Assembly (NCBI GenBank): GCA_963556145.1
Contig: OY744472.1
Coordinates: forward strand, 4,278,001 to 4,342,000
Reading direction: 5' to 3'
From: Hygrocybe punicea
Lineage: Eukaryota > Basidiomycota > Agaricomycetes > Agaricales > Hygrophoraceae
Length of the DNA stretch: 64,000 bases
The position numbers were made by a program, and so were the translations under genes. Under the pieces are notes generated by a model. The model was given only the letters and a program-made list of their open reading frames with translations. It searched no databases and was not told the origin of the DNA. Position 1 is the stretch's first letter. Each line of letters opens with the position of its first letter. Positions 1 through 11,216 of the stretch are shown piece after piece.

Positions 1-132
1 AGAGGCGTTATTCCGAAATCAGTTCATATTGTAGGACAAGCTGTTTCTGTTGCTGGGATTCCAAGTTATTCAAGATTCGAACCACGCCGGTCTGGGCTCA
101 TGACCATTGATATTACACCTCTGATTGCGTAA
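1..132 (+). CDS. C-terminal fragment of an unidentified protein (runs in from the left edge)
   Basis: Frame 1 is open from the first base to a TAA at 130-132 and reads 43 residues, ending in MTIDITPLIA. The composition (few rare residues, hydrophobic end) looks coding, but the start lies outside the window and I recognise no domain. It could be a last exon. No related sequence occurs elsewhere in the window. Confidence 0.35.
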   Translation, partial: RGVIPKSVHIVGQAVSVAGIPSYSRFEPRRSGLMTIDITPLIA

Positions 133-784
133 ATGGTGACTTCCCATAAGCATTTTTATTTTTTATGTATTATTACAGTACTCTATTTTAGGATTGTACA
201 AATGTTATCTGTTATCTGCAAGCTGCTGGGCATAGAATCTAATGTTCATGTGCTTGTGGCTAAATGTGTGAGTTGTAAATGACCACCTTGGACAAGTTTC
301 AAGGCCTGTGATGTCAGTGAATATGACTCACTACAGGTAGGAGTTTTTTTATACATGTACCAATTTGGTGACCTCTCGGCTAGTCCTAATTGGGACTTCT
401 CGCAGACCAGTTGTTCTGAGCTTGTTCCCAGGAGGAAATCTATCACATTTCTCTTATTGTTATCTTATTGTAGGTACAGTGTTCAATGGCTCCTTTGAAC
501 ACTACCAGTCCTTTGAACACCGTGATAGAATTGATTCTGTACTGATTTCTACTGCTAAAAAGTGTTCTAATTCCTTCAGCGCATCATCTGAACCAAAAAA
601 GACAAGCTTAGTTGGAGCTGCAACATTTGAGTTTGGAAACTTGGCACACTACCTAATTGGAAATGTACAGCCACCACGAATTTTCAGGGTTTCCAATACT
701 AACTGACAACAGCTGTAACAGACTTCTTTGAAAATTGGTATGAGAGGCCTTTAAATATATCAGCAACTTTTGGTCTACTCAGAT
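133..784. other. Stretch without a recognisable gene
   Basis: Only short ORFs with no domain signature are found (the longest is 113 codons on the plus strand at 365-706). I see no repeat or RNA gene. The last 8 bases (777-784, ACTCAGAT) are the left target-site duplication of the hAT element that follows. Confidence 0.4.
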
Positions 785-1615
785 TAGGGCTGAACACAGG
801 TCTATCTGTGGGTGACCTGGACCTGTACCTGCAGGTATTCTAATCCCAGATATCCATACCTGGATCTACCAGGTATTTGGCACTCTGAGACCCAGACCTG
901 TGGGTAAAACCCACAGGTAACCCACTGCTATTGTAGTGAGACAGGGCAGGCAGTGCAATATGAAGAGAGATGGAATGATAAGTGTCAGGTGCCTCATTAA
1001 GGTGCACATGCACCCTACATTGACAGCACAGATGTAAATTCATGTGTGGCATGCTCATGCAAGGTAAAATGCAACAGAAGATATAGCCAAACTGTGTCAC
1101 AGACACAGTTTGACTGGTCATTGCACCTGCAACTCAGAAGTGATCAGGGTGGATTGTTGGTTCTCTATAGATTTATTAGTCCTATGATGAAGAATATTGA
1201 GTGATTCAGTTGAATAAAAGAGCCAAAACACCTATCAGCCAGAGGGTGGGCACACCACTACTCTGGCTGGTTTTCTTACTCCAGAACCCATATGAATTGT
1301 TGTTGTTGCTGTGGTGGTGGTCATCATGGTTGTTGTCACTTCTATTGCTATAATATTATCAAGAAAGTATTGTGTCAGCTGGCTGAGTTTGAAGATGTTC
1401 AAACCTTTGCAAACTGACCTTGATTCACTAAATAGACTCTATATACAGTACATAATACAGATCCCAGGTACCTGTGGCATTCTAAATCCTAAACCTGGAT
1501 CTGCACAGGTATTGACCTGTGCTGATATCTCCCAATTTGTGACCTGACCTGTGGGTTTTCCCACGGATCAACCTGTAGGTAACCTGCAGGTGACCTGGAC
1601 CTGTGTTCAGCCTTA
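785..1615. mobile_element. Non-autonomous hAT-type element, 831 bp
   Basis: Terminal inverted repeats are TAGGGCTGAACACAGGTC on the left and TAAGGCTGAACACAGGTC (reverse complement of the right end). The element is flanked by an exact 8-bp direct repeat ACTCAGAT at 777-784 and 1616-1623, the target-site duplication length typical of hAT transposases. Subterminal regions on both sides are packed with variants of ACCTGTGGGT and ACCTGCAGGT, which resemble transposase-binding repeats. The interior holds no transposase, so movement would depend on an enzyme supplied in trans. Confidence 0.85.
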
Positions 1616-1696
1616 ACTCAGATTTTGTTCAAGATAATTGGCTACCTGTGGCATTTTAGATTAACTTTTTGGGTTTGAAGGAGCTATTGAATACTG

Positions 1697-1872
1697 TAGT
1701 GTTGCCTCAGCTCAAGCCGATGTTTTTCGAAAAATGGCTATAACATTGTAAGTAAAATAGGGATAATTAACAAAATATTTGAGACCCAAATATTTTGTTA
1801 ATTATCCCTATTTTACTTACAATGTTATAGCCAATTTGTCAAAAAACATCGGCTTGAGCTGAGGCAACACTA
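1697..1872. mobile_element. Foldback MITE, 176 bp
   Basis: The element is almost entirely one inverted repeat: arms of about 85 bp from 1697 and back to 1872 are nearly perfect complements around a short AGACC loop near 1785. Its ends TAGTGTTGCC / GGCAACACTA match those of the hAT elements at 4761 and 62204, so it is probably hAT-related. An 8-bp target duplication is not evident; only ACTG is shared on both sides. Confidence 0.75.
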
Positions 1873-2289
1873 ACTGTAGGCTTGTGAGCACAATCAATCA
1901 TTTGTGCAATGGATGCCATTGACAACCCACTGCTCGAAATGAACTTGGAAACCATCAGAAACCTCTCTGGTGATGACCAGACAAGACTTTCTCATGGAAC
2001 TGAGTCCTTCTGAAACAGAAACTGTCTGCAAGTGCTGCCTCTTGCTCTATGTGGCTTCAAAAGGCATGAAAATACCTTGGGTTTTCCAACTGCAAGTGAC
2101 TCTGGTGCTTTTGGCTGGTCAGGATTAGGCATCCGCATGGGTAACCCCTGGGTATTTCCCATGGACCCATACCCAATTGAACAAATACCCATACCCAGAT
2201 CGCAGGTATGGGTCAGGTGGCAGGTGTGCTTGGCTCACTGGCAGGTTGGATGGGTATGAGACGGGTTGTGGGTAACCCAACGACCTGTG

Positions 2290-3441
2290 CGGGGCTCAAA
2301 TTCAAATTCACCAAATCACTATTTTTTAAATAACTCATGGAATACTGTATGGATTGTTAAGGTGTGACAGGGAACAATAATCTATTTTACAAGGGCTAGA
2401 CAGCCCCAGGTTTAGATCCTGAATATTACGTGTATTACAAAATATCCAAAGAATTCACCTGTTTTCAGTCACCGATACGGGCGATACTTTGACATTATGG
2501 CGATTTTCTTTGGAGATCTTCGGCCCCTTCGGAAACATATTTCGAGCCTCTCTGACATCACCCACACTTATACCATTCACCCTATTCCATTCCGATTCCG
2601 TTCTAGTTCCAGGGAAGTCTTTATGCGACATGTTTCACTTATTTCAAACATTATAGCTCCTATCCTCTAGATATTCTGGAAATTGCTTCGCATGGTGCTA
2701 TACCTTTTGTTTCAGTTCCGTTTCATCCCTATTGCACCATAGTTCTGTCGTGCGCCATCTATTTGTCTTGCCTTCTTCACCCTTTATTGTCCTAACAACC
2801 AACTTTGCATAAATACCCTCTATAGTTTACATACTACACAGACATCTTGTATACCCCCGATTCCAGTCTATCATATCACCTCTTTACTGCGCCGTCCATG
2901 CGATAGCTCTGCTATGCCCTATTAAACTTTGCGTTCCTTCTACAAAGTGCTACATATATGCCAAAAATGTTGCCGACTGTTTCACACACACTGCGCACAT
3001 CGCGCACATCAGAAACATCATCACAGCTATCCAGAGCACCTCTGAGTATTTTTATTAACCTTTTGGATTGAGATTGAACCCCTCAGAATTCGTACAGCAC
3101 TGTGGTAGAGTTGGTATTTGATTCTGTTCACATTACCGCAGTGCACCCTTTCATTTTGGAGCCCACCGCGAGGGGTTCTTTGAAATATCCTTATGGTTCT
3201 TTCACCAGTGACACCCTTTATCTGCTGCGATTTTTTCTTTTGATTTTTGCTTCGCACCTTTGCACCTTTGCTTTCAGACCCCTGTGACCTCATTAGCACC
3301 TGTGACCTCATCTACTTCGCCAATTCTGCACCGGTCATCTTAGCGCCACCATCACCTTCATTCATTCATCCACTCTGTGCCAGTACAGCTTCGCTCCTGC
3401 AGCTCTAGTCTCCGCCTCACACTATAACTATGCGATCATAG
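2290..3441 (+). other. Non-coding, pyrimidine-rich leader-like stretch upstream of the gag-like frame
   Basis: No convincing ORF is present. The plus strand is T/C-rich and lies directly upstream of the gag-like ATG at 3442, so it may be the LTR or leader of a decayed retroelement. I could not find a paired LTR or terminal TG...CA with flanking duplications. Confidence 0.3.
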
Positions 3442-4020
3442 ATGCCTGCCCATGGCGAAGATTTCGCACCCAGATTTTCACCCGATCAGCCCTGCAAACT
3501 TCGGCACTATTTCAGCGAACTCTCCGACCTATTTCGAGCCCATAGCATCACCGCCGCTTCAGAGCAGAAGTACTATGTCACTAAATATCTTGATATCGAC
3601 TCCACTGACCTTTGGACGATGCTCCCAGAGTTCGCTCTTACATCTAGCTACCAGGACTTCATCGCTGCTGTCCATGCACTCTACCCGGGCTCAGAAGGTC
3701 CCCACAGATGGTCCATTGCCGATATGGAAGACCTAGTCACTCAGCAACATCTCTGAGTCATCTCCAATGTTTCTGCTCTCGGTTCATATTATCGCACATT
3801 CCTCCAGGTTTCTTCGTCCCTTCGAAATGTGAATCGCATCTCCTCTGGCAAGCAGTCGAGAGCATTCCTTTGAGGGTTCCAGGCCCCAATTCACTGCGCT
3901 ATCATTTCACATTTAGAGATAAAGCTACCGGACCACTTCCCAGATGACCCCTATGTCCTCAGTGACATTTATGATGCTGCGCTTTTTGTACTTCGAAGTG
4001 CTGGTACCTGTGCACCCGCA
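3442..4020 (+). pseudogene. Retrotransposon gag-like fragment
   Basis: The frame begins MPAHGEDFAPRFSPD and contains the fungal Ty3-like gag pattern: a YFSELSDLF helix, then EQKYYVTKYLDIDSTDLW, then HALYPGS and LPDHFPDDPY. That is how nucleocapsid/gag domains of basidiomycete LTR elements read, from family memory. Two in-frame TGA codons, at 3754-3756 and 3871-3873, break it. The second sits where I expect Arg (RAFL-stop-GFQ against RAFVRGFQ), suggesting CGA to TGA. No protease, RT or integrase follows. The same frame runs on without a shift into the hAT transposase segment, so this may be a fusion or a chance in-frame junction. Confidence 0.55.
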
Positions 4021-4034
4021 ACATTCACAGCGAT

Positions 4035-4697
4035 ACCATGCACTCGGCATTCACTGACAATCGTAAAAGTACTCCACCCCGGACTTAAACTTGAATACTT
4101 CTGACAACAAGAATGGGAAGAAGAATGGATTGAGGCTGCTAAGGCTCTCATTGAGAAGCAGTATTTGGATAAATATGAGAAGCCAGGGGGAAGAGCATCC
4201 ACCACTTCCACGGAACAGGTTAGTTTCTCAATCCATGTGCCATTGTCATGCTGTGTACCATAACTTAGGATGAATCAGGTGGCAATGACTTTGGCGACTT
4301 CTCTGTGAAGACAAAGGCTGTGCATATGAGTGAACTCAATGAGTATCTGTGTCATCCAGTCGAGACTGTCAAAGATCCACTAGCTTGGTGGTATAACAAC
4401 CGATTCATCTATCCAAATTTATCCCACATGGCCCTTGATCATCTTAGCATCCCTCCTACATCCACCGCCATCGAGCGTGTTTTCTCCCAAGGCCACGGAC
4501 TCCTTCAGTACACAAGGAATTGCCTCTCACCAGCCTCAATTTGTGCTTACCTTTGCCTCGGTGACTGGTGCCACAATGGGTTGATCTCTATTGATGAGTT
4601 GGTTGCTGCCGTGAATGATAAGAAGAGGAAATGCGCTGCTTCTGAGGTTGTTGATGTTGAGGAGGATATGCCCACACTGGAAAAAGTTGGTGTCTAG
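4035..4697 (+). pseudogene. hAT transposase C-terminal part (dimerisation domain), broken
   Basis: After LHPGLKLEYF a TGA at 4102-4104 interrupts, then QQEWEEEWIEAAKALI continues. A 50-bp GT-AG intron at 4219-4268 joins to the second exon. That exon carries the hAT C-terminal dimerisation signature: a WW pair followed by YPNLSHMALDHLSIPPTST and ERVFSQG, then a basic C-terminus. The RNase-H catalytic core is absent, replaced upstream by the gag-like frame, so the enzyme cannot be active. It is probably a relic of the autonomous partner of the non-autonomous hAT elements here, although its own terminal repeats are uncertain. Confidence 0.8.
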
Positions 4698-5209
4698 TAT
4701 TAATAGATAACTGTGTGACCCCCTTCCCCTTGCAATAAACCTGTGGGTGGTTGACCACCCTAGTGTTGCCGTAGTTCGGTTCCGAACCTGGCCGAACCCG
4801 GTTCAAACCCCGAACCGAACCCTAGGTTCAGTCTAAGTTCAGCCAAGTGCTGAACCGGACCGCGGGTTCAGTTCCGGGTTTCGAGGCCTGCCGGATTTCC
4901 TGAACGGCTCCAAACCGCGTCCAAACCGCGAACGCGGATATTTCTAAGGTATTTATTTCATTTGTTTTTCATATTTGTTTTACTTACTTTTTCGTGGTAA
5001 ACAGTATCATGTGACCATTACACGTAGGTTTTCTTCACCAACACCGCAACAATGCAAGGCCAATGAACGCGACACATTGTCGCGTTCATGAACACAGGTA
5101 AGTCTCATAAAACTTCTTAACTTTACTAATATTATCTGCCACAGGCAACTTGACCACGACGCACACGACCCGGCACAACATGGATCCCAGCGCCAACGCG
5201 GACGCGGGA

Positions 5210-5670
5210 CGGCCGCAACACCACCACCACCACCACCACCAGCAGTGGCAACGGCAACGGCATCAACGACGATGGCAATGGCCATCAGCAGCTCCGGCAG
5301 CAGCAGAAGCACCTGCAACAGCAGCAGCAACGCCGGCAACAGCAGCAACGCCGGCAACAGCAGCAACGCCGGCAGCAGCAGCCGTGGCAGCAACACCACC
5401 GCGACCATACCACCACCCGAAGAGGACAACAGCAGCAGTGCCAGCAGCAGCAGCAGCTGCTGCTGCTGCACCAAGCCATCCAATGCCAACGGACACGGGA
5501 CAGCCGCAACACCACCACCACCAGCGGCGGCATGGCAACGATGACGGCGACGGCCAGCAGCAGCAGCAGCAGCAGCAACAGTGGCAGTGGCAACGGCGAC
5601 AACAGCAGCAGCGGCAGCAGCAACGGCGACAGCAGCAGCAGCAGCAGCAGCCGTGGCAGCAACACCACCA
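5210..5670. repeat. CAG/CAC/GGC triplet-rich low-complexity block
   Basis: Interrupted runs of CAG, CAC and GGCAACAG units. They include near-tandem 18-mers of the form CGGCAACAGCAGCAACGC around 5331-5375. The block reads open in four or more frames on both strands (poly-Gln, poly-Ala, poly-Leu), a sign of repeat composition rather than of selection on one protein. Confidence 0.85.
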
Positions 5671-5804
5671 CAACCATACCACCGCCCTGACGAGGACAAC
5701 GGTTGGCAGCAGCAGCACCGGCAATGCCATGCAGGGACCACGGGACAAGACCCCGTCCCTCCACATCCCTTGGGGACACCGGAGGGCTCCCCCGCACCCA
5801 TCTA

Positions 5805-5856
5805 CCTCGCGAAGTGCAGCGCCGTATCTATTGATACGTGCCTGCCATTCGCGAGG
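5805..5856. repeat. 52-bp concentric palindrome, copy 1 (in element A)
   Basis: Outer stem CCTCGCGAA (5805-5813) pairs with TTCGCGAGG (5848-5856). The inner stem CGTATC/GATACG (5823-5838) has exactly the same centre. It lies about 190 bp from the right end of element A. Confidence 0.8.
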
Positions 5857-6175
5857 AGAACGGACGGGGTGAGCCCACCTCGGTCTGGGTTTCAGACCGC
5901 GTCTGAACCCAGACCGAACGCGAAGAGACGGTTCAACGCCGTCTGGGTCCGGGTTTGGCCATGCGCCAAACCGGACCCGAAGTTCAGTTCGCGGTTCCGC
6001 CAAAAAGGGTCGGAACCAGACCGAACTGAACTTCGGCAACACTAGACCACCCGTGGTTACCACAGGCCACCACAAATGAAGAGTACGGTTCAGGTAAGAA
6101 CTCATTTCGGGTATGGTATTCAATGGGTCACTGTGTCTTAAAAAAACATCTGCGGGTTACCCGTGTTAAACCCTA

Positions 6176-7140
6176 GTCTCCTTCCAGATTTCCATATGCT
6201 AGCCCAAGTGTTTTGTGATGTGCATCTGAATCTATACAACTTTGGGCCACCAATATGTAATATTACATACAGTGGTCAGAAATATACCAATGAGCTAGAA
6301 TTGTGTAATATTTTGAAGTAATGCATACTTGTGTACAGAAAAAATATAGTAATATCTATTTGAACGCATGATGTAAAAAAAATATGGGTAGACATCCATA
6401 GATTTGCCATAGATTTTACAAGTTCACAACCAGCACACTGCCAGCAAGATCTGGATAACACCCAACAAGTGTTTACATAGGGGGATGTAGCTACACATGT
6501 CTATGAATCTATGACCACATGTCAAGCACTGGACAGAGTGGACCACTTTCCTGATGAAGTTAGAGATATATCAGCTGGGGGGTGAAAAATGAACTCCCAG
6601 CAACTGCTTGGGCCCTGGTGATGTGGTGGCAGTGACAGAAGGTAAAATATGGTTGTACGAGAACAAACGGTGCCTTGCAGGAACCCTACATAGATGCAGG
6701 ACTCCTGTGAGACATTGCAGAGGAAGAGAAGGTCCACCTTCTCTATTTGGAGGTCATGTGCTTCGACTCCCCATATATCATGAAATTTGACTCATCTGTT
6801 ATTTGAAAATGGTTTCACCAATTCCTTAGATCTTTGAAGAGAAGGATGCCCCATTGTATAGCTTTTGAATGGACCACTAATGTTTGAGAAAATATCCTGA
6901 CAGTTCTTGTATATCTATACAACCAGCAAGGGTATAAGTAGTCTTGTTCCCAACTTCTGCTTTGTTTGGGGTTTGAATGTGCAGGTGAACTTCACAGTGA
7001 CATTTGGTACATGCTTCAGTGATAGCTCAAAAGTGACAATTGATCCAATTAGGCAGTGGGTTTTGAGTGGCTTCCTCAATGATATACTCTAGTATGGTAC
7101 TCCACTTTCCCTGGTCTGCTCTGAAACCATCAATTTAATT
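6176..7140. other. Stretch without a recognisable gene
   Basis: Only short ORFs without family signatures. A/T-rich, with no clear repeat ends or RNA gene seen. Confidence 0.4.
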
Positions 7141-9115
7141 ATGCTTGGCTTCTTCAAACTCATCATTCGAAACAATACAATTTGGGAAATTCTCTGTGCC
7201 ATTGTAGTAGCATATGCTGTCTCCCTCATTGTAGAAGGTTTCTGAAGACTGTGGTTTCACCCTCTGTCGAGGTTTCCTGGCCCACGACTGGCTGCCTTAC
7301 ACTTTGGTGGCAATGCTATTATGACGTCTTTCTTGATGCCAGGGTTTGTCATGAATTACCCGCAGGTTTGGCATCTTTCCAGATGGATTGCCATGTAGCC
7401 CTCAGTTCTGTGATTAAAATGACCCCTTGGTCATGCAAAACGGACAAGTATTGGCCAAGTTATGGTCAAAATAAATCTGGAAGAAATTCCATCTATATTT
7501 GGCCTACATTACCTTCATCTTTCCCAGCCAAACCACGGTTAAAAACCCACAGGTGTGATGTGTGAAAAACCTTGTGCGATAGCCATACCAATTTTCAATA
7601 TTTTAATTCCTGTCAATTTGTGGGCAAAGAAACATCTGTTATGAAGCATGTACATCATACAAGAGCTTATTATAAAGATGAGAAAAAGTTCTGGGGTTCA
7701 TTGGTCTACAACTGCCTGCCATATTTGCCATATTGCACTTTGAAAATGTTTATGTTTAACCCCAAACCCTTGATGAACCCTACTTGATGGTGGTAGGAAG
7801 CTTCATGCCCAGCTAGAATGTTTGCATAAGGGAAATGGTACATTGCTCACTGATCCATGGATATGGGAATGTACTGAGGCAGAAATAGGTCCGGATCGTC
7901 CTGTTGTGAGGATCGGTCCAAACAGTGTAAATATGGCCTACTCAAGGAATTTAAAGATCCAAGCTACTACAAGATCTTTCTCATTGACAAGTCCACCTTC
8001 GCCATGATTGACAGACATCATGTGAAGATTTCCCATGAGGGCTTGTTGTTGTTCTTCTCTTGGAAGGCAGTAAAGGAGCTCAAGTCTGTCATTCAAGAAA
8101 AGGTATCATCATGCAGTTTTGTCAATTCACATTGAAATTCATACACCCCACTTCCATAGGTTGGTCACCTCATCAACCAACTCAACATGCACAACGACGA
8201 ACCAGTAAACATGCACTTGGCCTACCATTCTGCAACCCTTGACATTGTCATGGAATATCTCTTCGCACAAAGTTATGCCACCTCCTCCCATCACTTCCAT
8301 AATCCTACCATTGTCAGCTTACAAGATGGTTTCAAGGTATTCCCCATCCTAAAGTACTTTCCCCTCATCTCTCCCTGGCTGGCTCCTAGTCCAACTTAAC
8401 CCATCAGCCCAGGGCTTTGTTCAGGTGAGAGAGACCTGCCAAAGACATGCAGATGAAGTCCTCTCCAAACCCTGAAGAAAAACTCCACAGTGCCTCTTGC
8501 AAGATCATCTACTACCACCTCATCACTTCTGATCCTACCAATGATCCAGGATGCTGAGTAAAGAGTATTTGTCGCAAGAAGCCCATTCATTGTTGTCTGC
8601 CAGGAGCAATACTGTTGTTGGAGGGAAATGTACGATCAGGACATTGCATGTATTCAATGATAGGGTGATTTGAAGAAGTTGAGAGTGGAATTGGATGAGG
8701 CACAGAATGGACTAGGAGAGGATGAGAATTTGGGAGTTGAGGTGCTGGAGAAGTTGCCGTGTTTGACAGCAGTTATCAAGGAATTGTTGAGGTTGAATTG
8801 TGGGTGACTCCCCTTCCATGAGTTGTGAGTTCTGACAACTCTGTCATAGATGGTCATGGATTACCCAAATGCATGCATACCTCTCTTTTGTCTGTTTCAC
8901 TCATATAGCCCCTTCTGCAGACTATCATAGGGATATCCACAACATTCATATATAATAACTCAACATTCTTCCCTGATCCATTCAAGTTTGACCCAGATCT
9001 ATCCAACCACAACCATCTCTCTGTCATCCATCTTCTCATCTGTACATCTAACAATCCAACAATCCATGCCCAGGTTTGGCCATGTCCAGGTACATAATAG
9101 CACACAAAGGTAGCC
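7141..9115 (+). pseudogene. Cytochrome P450 pseudogene
   Basis: Cytochromes P450 are ER-anchored haem mono-oxygenases. The ATG at 7141 opens a hydrophobic anchor, followed by RLWFHPLSRFPGPRLAAL, the classical proline-rich hinge, but a TGA at 7243-7245 interrupts just before it. Downstream, in shifted frames: RPVVRIGPN (near 7900), FFSWKAVKELKSVIQEK, an intron of about 58 bp (8102-8159), then MHLAYHSATLDIVMEYLFAQSY. Next come LEKLPCLTAVIKELLRL with the ExxR pair (about 8735-8795), FFPDPFKFDPD (about 8970-9000), and a damaged haem region reading CPGLAMSRYIIA (about 9066-9101). Several stops and frameshifts make it non-functional. The order resembles fungal trichodiene-oxygenase-like P450s; I infer the family from these motifs, not the substrate. 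Confidence 0.75.
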
Positions 9116-9944
9116 ATTCTATCCATTCTACAAAATTATTTTGTACATGATAAGGTCAGGAGTTGGACATTGTCTACTGGTGGGCCAGATGAAAATGGGG
9201 GAGCCGTGAGAGTGGAGAGGCCAAGAGGCAACAATTGTGTAACGGATGAGGACTCTATGGGGGCTTGCATCGCTGACATGTTTCTTGCTGTAGAGAGGAT
9301 CATATGCAGATAATATGGTTGTCTGCAGCCAACACAATATGAGCGAGGGGTGGGATTAGGGTCATTCTGGGCAGTAATGTGAGTTTATAGAAGTACAAGA
9401 ACCACCAGAACAATTACTCACTGTCCCGAACTCAGGACCATCCACGCAATGTCGGGGTGATAATCTAGGGTTACCATGGGCATTAGACTCATGATCACAG
9501 AAACGAAGCCCAGGAGCATCCTGTCACAAACATTAAGAATAAGGCGTATACCAGAAAATAGTTAGAAATACCTCCAAATAGCTTGGACATGCACAAGCAT
9601 GGCATGGCATAGCTGGAGGCAAAGTCATGGCATAGATTAGGATGAAGACTTTTAGTTAGGGCAGGAGGGGAGATGTGCAGCACAGCATTCAGTCACAGCA
9701 GTTCAAATGTCCACACGCCAATGCAACAATCAATTTGTAGGCCTCTCCCTGCAACTAATTTGGCTTCTCCATCCAGCTGTATCATCTCCTTACAGTCGCT
9801 CAATTTGATTTGTGCTCATACATCATGATGCACTAACGTGATGAAAGGTTCAAAAGTTTGTGGTGGTCAACTCTGCCAGAACTTTGCTCATACATATTAT
9901 TTCATTTTAGTAAATTGACAAATAATATTTTCTGTGTTAGGATC
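9116..9944. other. Stretch without a recognisable gene
   Basis: No coherent reading frame or repeat ends seen between the P450 and aldehyde-dehydrogenase remnants. Confidence 0.35.
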
Positions 9945-10632
9945 ATGTCTGCTTCACCACAAGATGTCAGGACAGCTGTCAACGATGCTCAGTGTATTTC
10001 AATCTGGAATCTGGTCAAAATCACCATGATCAGGCGTACTTTCTCGCCTGGGATGCATCCTGGAAAAGTGCCTGCCAGACTTAGCACATATTGAGACGTT
10101 GCAGACCGGACAAGCCATGTGAGAAATGAGTGCCCAGCTTGGCCGACTGTGTGAATGGCTGTAAGTGGTCAATTGAAGATGGTTGCCGCCGCTGGAGAAA
10201 AGCTTATTTATTTCTAGTGACTACTACGCAGCCATGCTTCGAATGAACCAAGCATTTGTAGTCCCTACATGGGGCAAGCTTTTGAATTATGTGCAACGTG
10301 TGCCTCTCAGGGTGGTGGCTCAATTACTGTGCGATCGAAACTTTCCTTTACCTTTTTTCCTCTGACTATTATTGAAGACGTTAGCACTACAGATGAATTA
10401 TGGAGAGAAGAAATATTCGGCCCAGTAATTATTGTCAAGCGATTCTTGGTGAGTTCCAAATTCTAGTCGCCGGCAATGGACTCTTTTTTATTCATGGATA
10501 TTTATGCAGACTACAAAGAAAGGGATTGGTCTTGCGAATGACTGTAAATATGGCCTTGGTGTGGGAGTTTGGACTTCTAACTTGTCCAGGGCACATCATG
10601 TCACCATGGACATCAAATCCGGGCTCTGCTGG
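9945..10632 (+). pseudogene. Aldehyde dehydrogenase pseudogene
   Basis: Aldehyde dehydrogenases oxidise aldehydes to acids with NAD(P). Three scattered segments match in the right order. Near 10040-10110, LPDLAHIETLQTGQAM resembles the N-terminal ADL...LE...GKP region. At 10380-10450, STTDELWREEIFGPVIIVKR matches the very conserved EEIFGPV motif. At about 10525-10632, GLANDCKYGLGVGVWTSNLS matches the NxxxYGLxxxVWTxN region and ends at a GTGAGT splice donor. The catalytic Cys and glycine-rich NAD motif are not found, and the segments lie in different frames with stops, so it is a relic. Introns explain some of the frame changes but not all. Confidence 0.65.
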
Positions 10633-10666
10633 GTGAGTACGCATCATCAAAATGACTGCGCTCAGT

Positions 10667-10813
10667 TATTCATATAAAAATGTTGAAGAACTCTTCCACC
10701 AACGGTGCCACAAAGAGTTCGAGACTGATGGCATTCCAAAGGACACCATTCCTTCTGATCATCCCACTCATCCCGCACCTCATGTTTTCTTTGGAATGAA
10801 AGATGATGTTTAG
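10667..10813 (+). other. Coding-like fragment of unknown family
   Basis: A 48-codon open stretch reads NVEELFHQRCHKEFETDGIP and continues PSDHPTHPAPHVFFGMKDDV before a TAG at 10811-10813. Codon-like composition suggests a gene relic, but I recognise no domain, and frames beyond it are closed. Confidence 0.25.
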
Positions 10814-11163
10814 AAGGAGGCAATAAAGAGGACTTGAAAAATATTTCTTGAAGGAAGCAAGTAGAAAAGGCTGAGAGGCCATATGAGTTAAATATTGAGA
10901 ATGAGTCAGCAGTAAAAACTGAAATGACACCAGAACCCCAATCCATTACTTTGAGAGCTGCCCCGCCTGACCAGTATATCTGGCTGGATGAATTTTGTCT
11001 TTTCCTCCAAGCCCAACCTGAGATGATGCAAAGTGGTGCAGACTCAGTTTAGCATGGACCACAGATTAACGATAATGAGAATGATGGATCGATGCAGGTG
11101 CCACTGAGGCATGTCAGAATGTACCCATAGCATGTGTGGGACACAGTTCTGGCCCTCCAGTTA

Positions 11164-11216
11164 CCTCGCGAAGGCCAGGCAACTGTCAATTGATGTCCCC
11201 ATCTGACTTTGTGAGG
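11164..11216. repeat. 53-bp concentric palindrome, copy 2 (outside any delimited transposon)
   Basis: Outer arms CCTCGCGAA (11164-11172) and TTTGTGAGG (11208-11216), with TCAATTGA at 11186-11193, centred within half a base. The complementarity continues outward imperfectly into CCAG/CTGG. No hAT-like ends or 8-bp duplication were found around it, unlike the other copies. Confidence 0.75.

Larger units (their letters stand above)
4761..6044. mobile_element. Non-autonomous hAT element A, 1284 bp
   Basis: Ends TAGTGTTGCCG and CGGCAACACTA are inverted repeats, flanked by an exact 8-bp duplication GACCACCC at 4753-4760 and 6045-6052. Subterminal repeats of the GGTTCGG/CCGAACC type fill both sides (about 4770-4930 and 5878-6035). 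The interior contains a CAG/GGC triplet-rich block, an A/T-rich tract near 4940-5000, and one copy of the 52-bp palindrome at 5805-5856. No transposase is encoded. Long ORFs on several frames are by-products of triplet repeats that lack stop codons. Confidence 0.9.
2128..6175. mobile_element. Probable older, degenerate hAT element hosting nested insertions
   Basis: Left TAGGCATCCGCATGGGTAAC and the reverse complement of the right end, TAGGGTTTAACACGGGTAAC, look like diverged terminal repeats. They enclose a hAT transposase remnant ending at 4697, with ACCTGTGGGT-type subterminal motifs next to it. The flanking 8-mers (GTCAGGAT and GTCTCCTT) do not match, so the boundaries are uncertain. The gag-like frame and element 4761-6044 lie inside. 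An alternative is that the terminal sequences belong to separate small elements, for example one spanning about 2128-2300. Confidence 0.35.

Noticed and set aside
365..706. 113-codon plus-strand ORF as a gene
   Set aside because: No domain, no splice pattern, and composition typical of random frames.
5007..6123. Long overlapping ORFs on both strands (up to 286 codons) in the CAG-rich block
   Set aside because: Caused by stop-free triplet repeats inside hAT element A; no domain, splice structure or frame preference.
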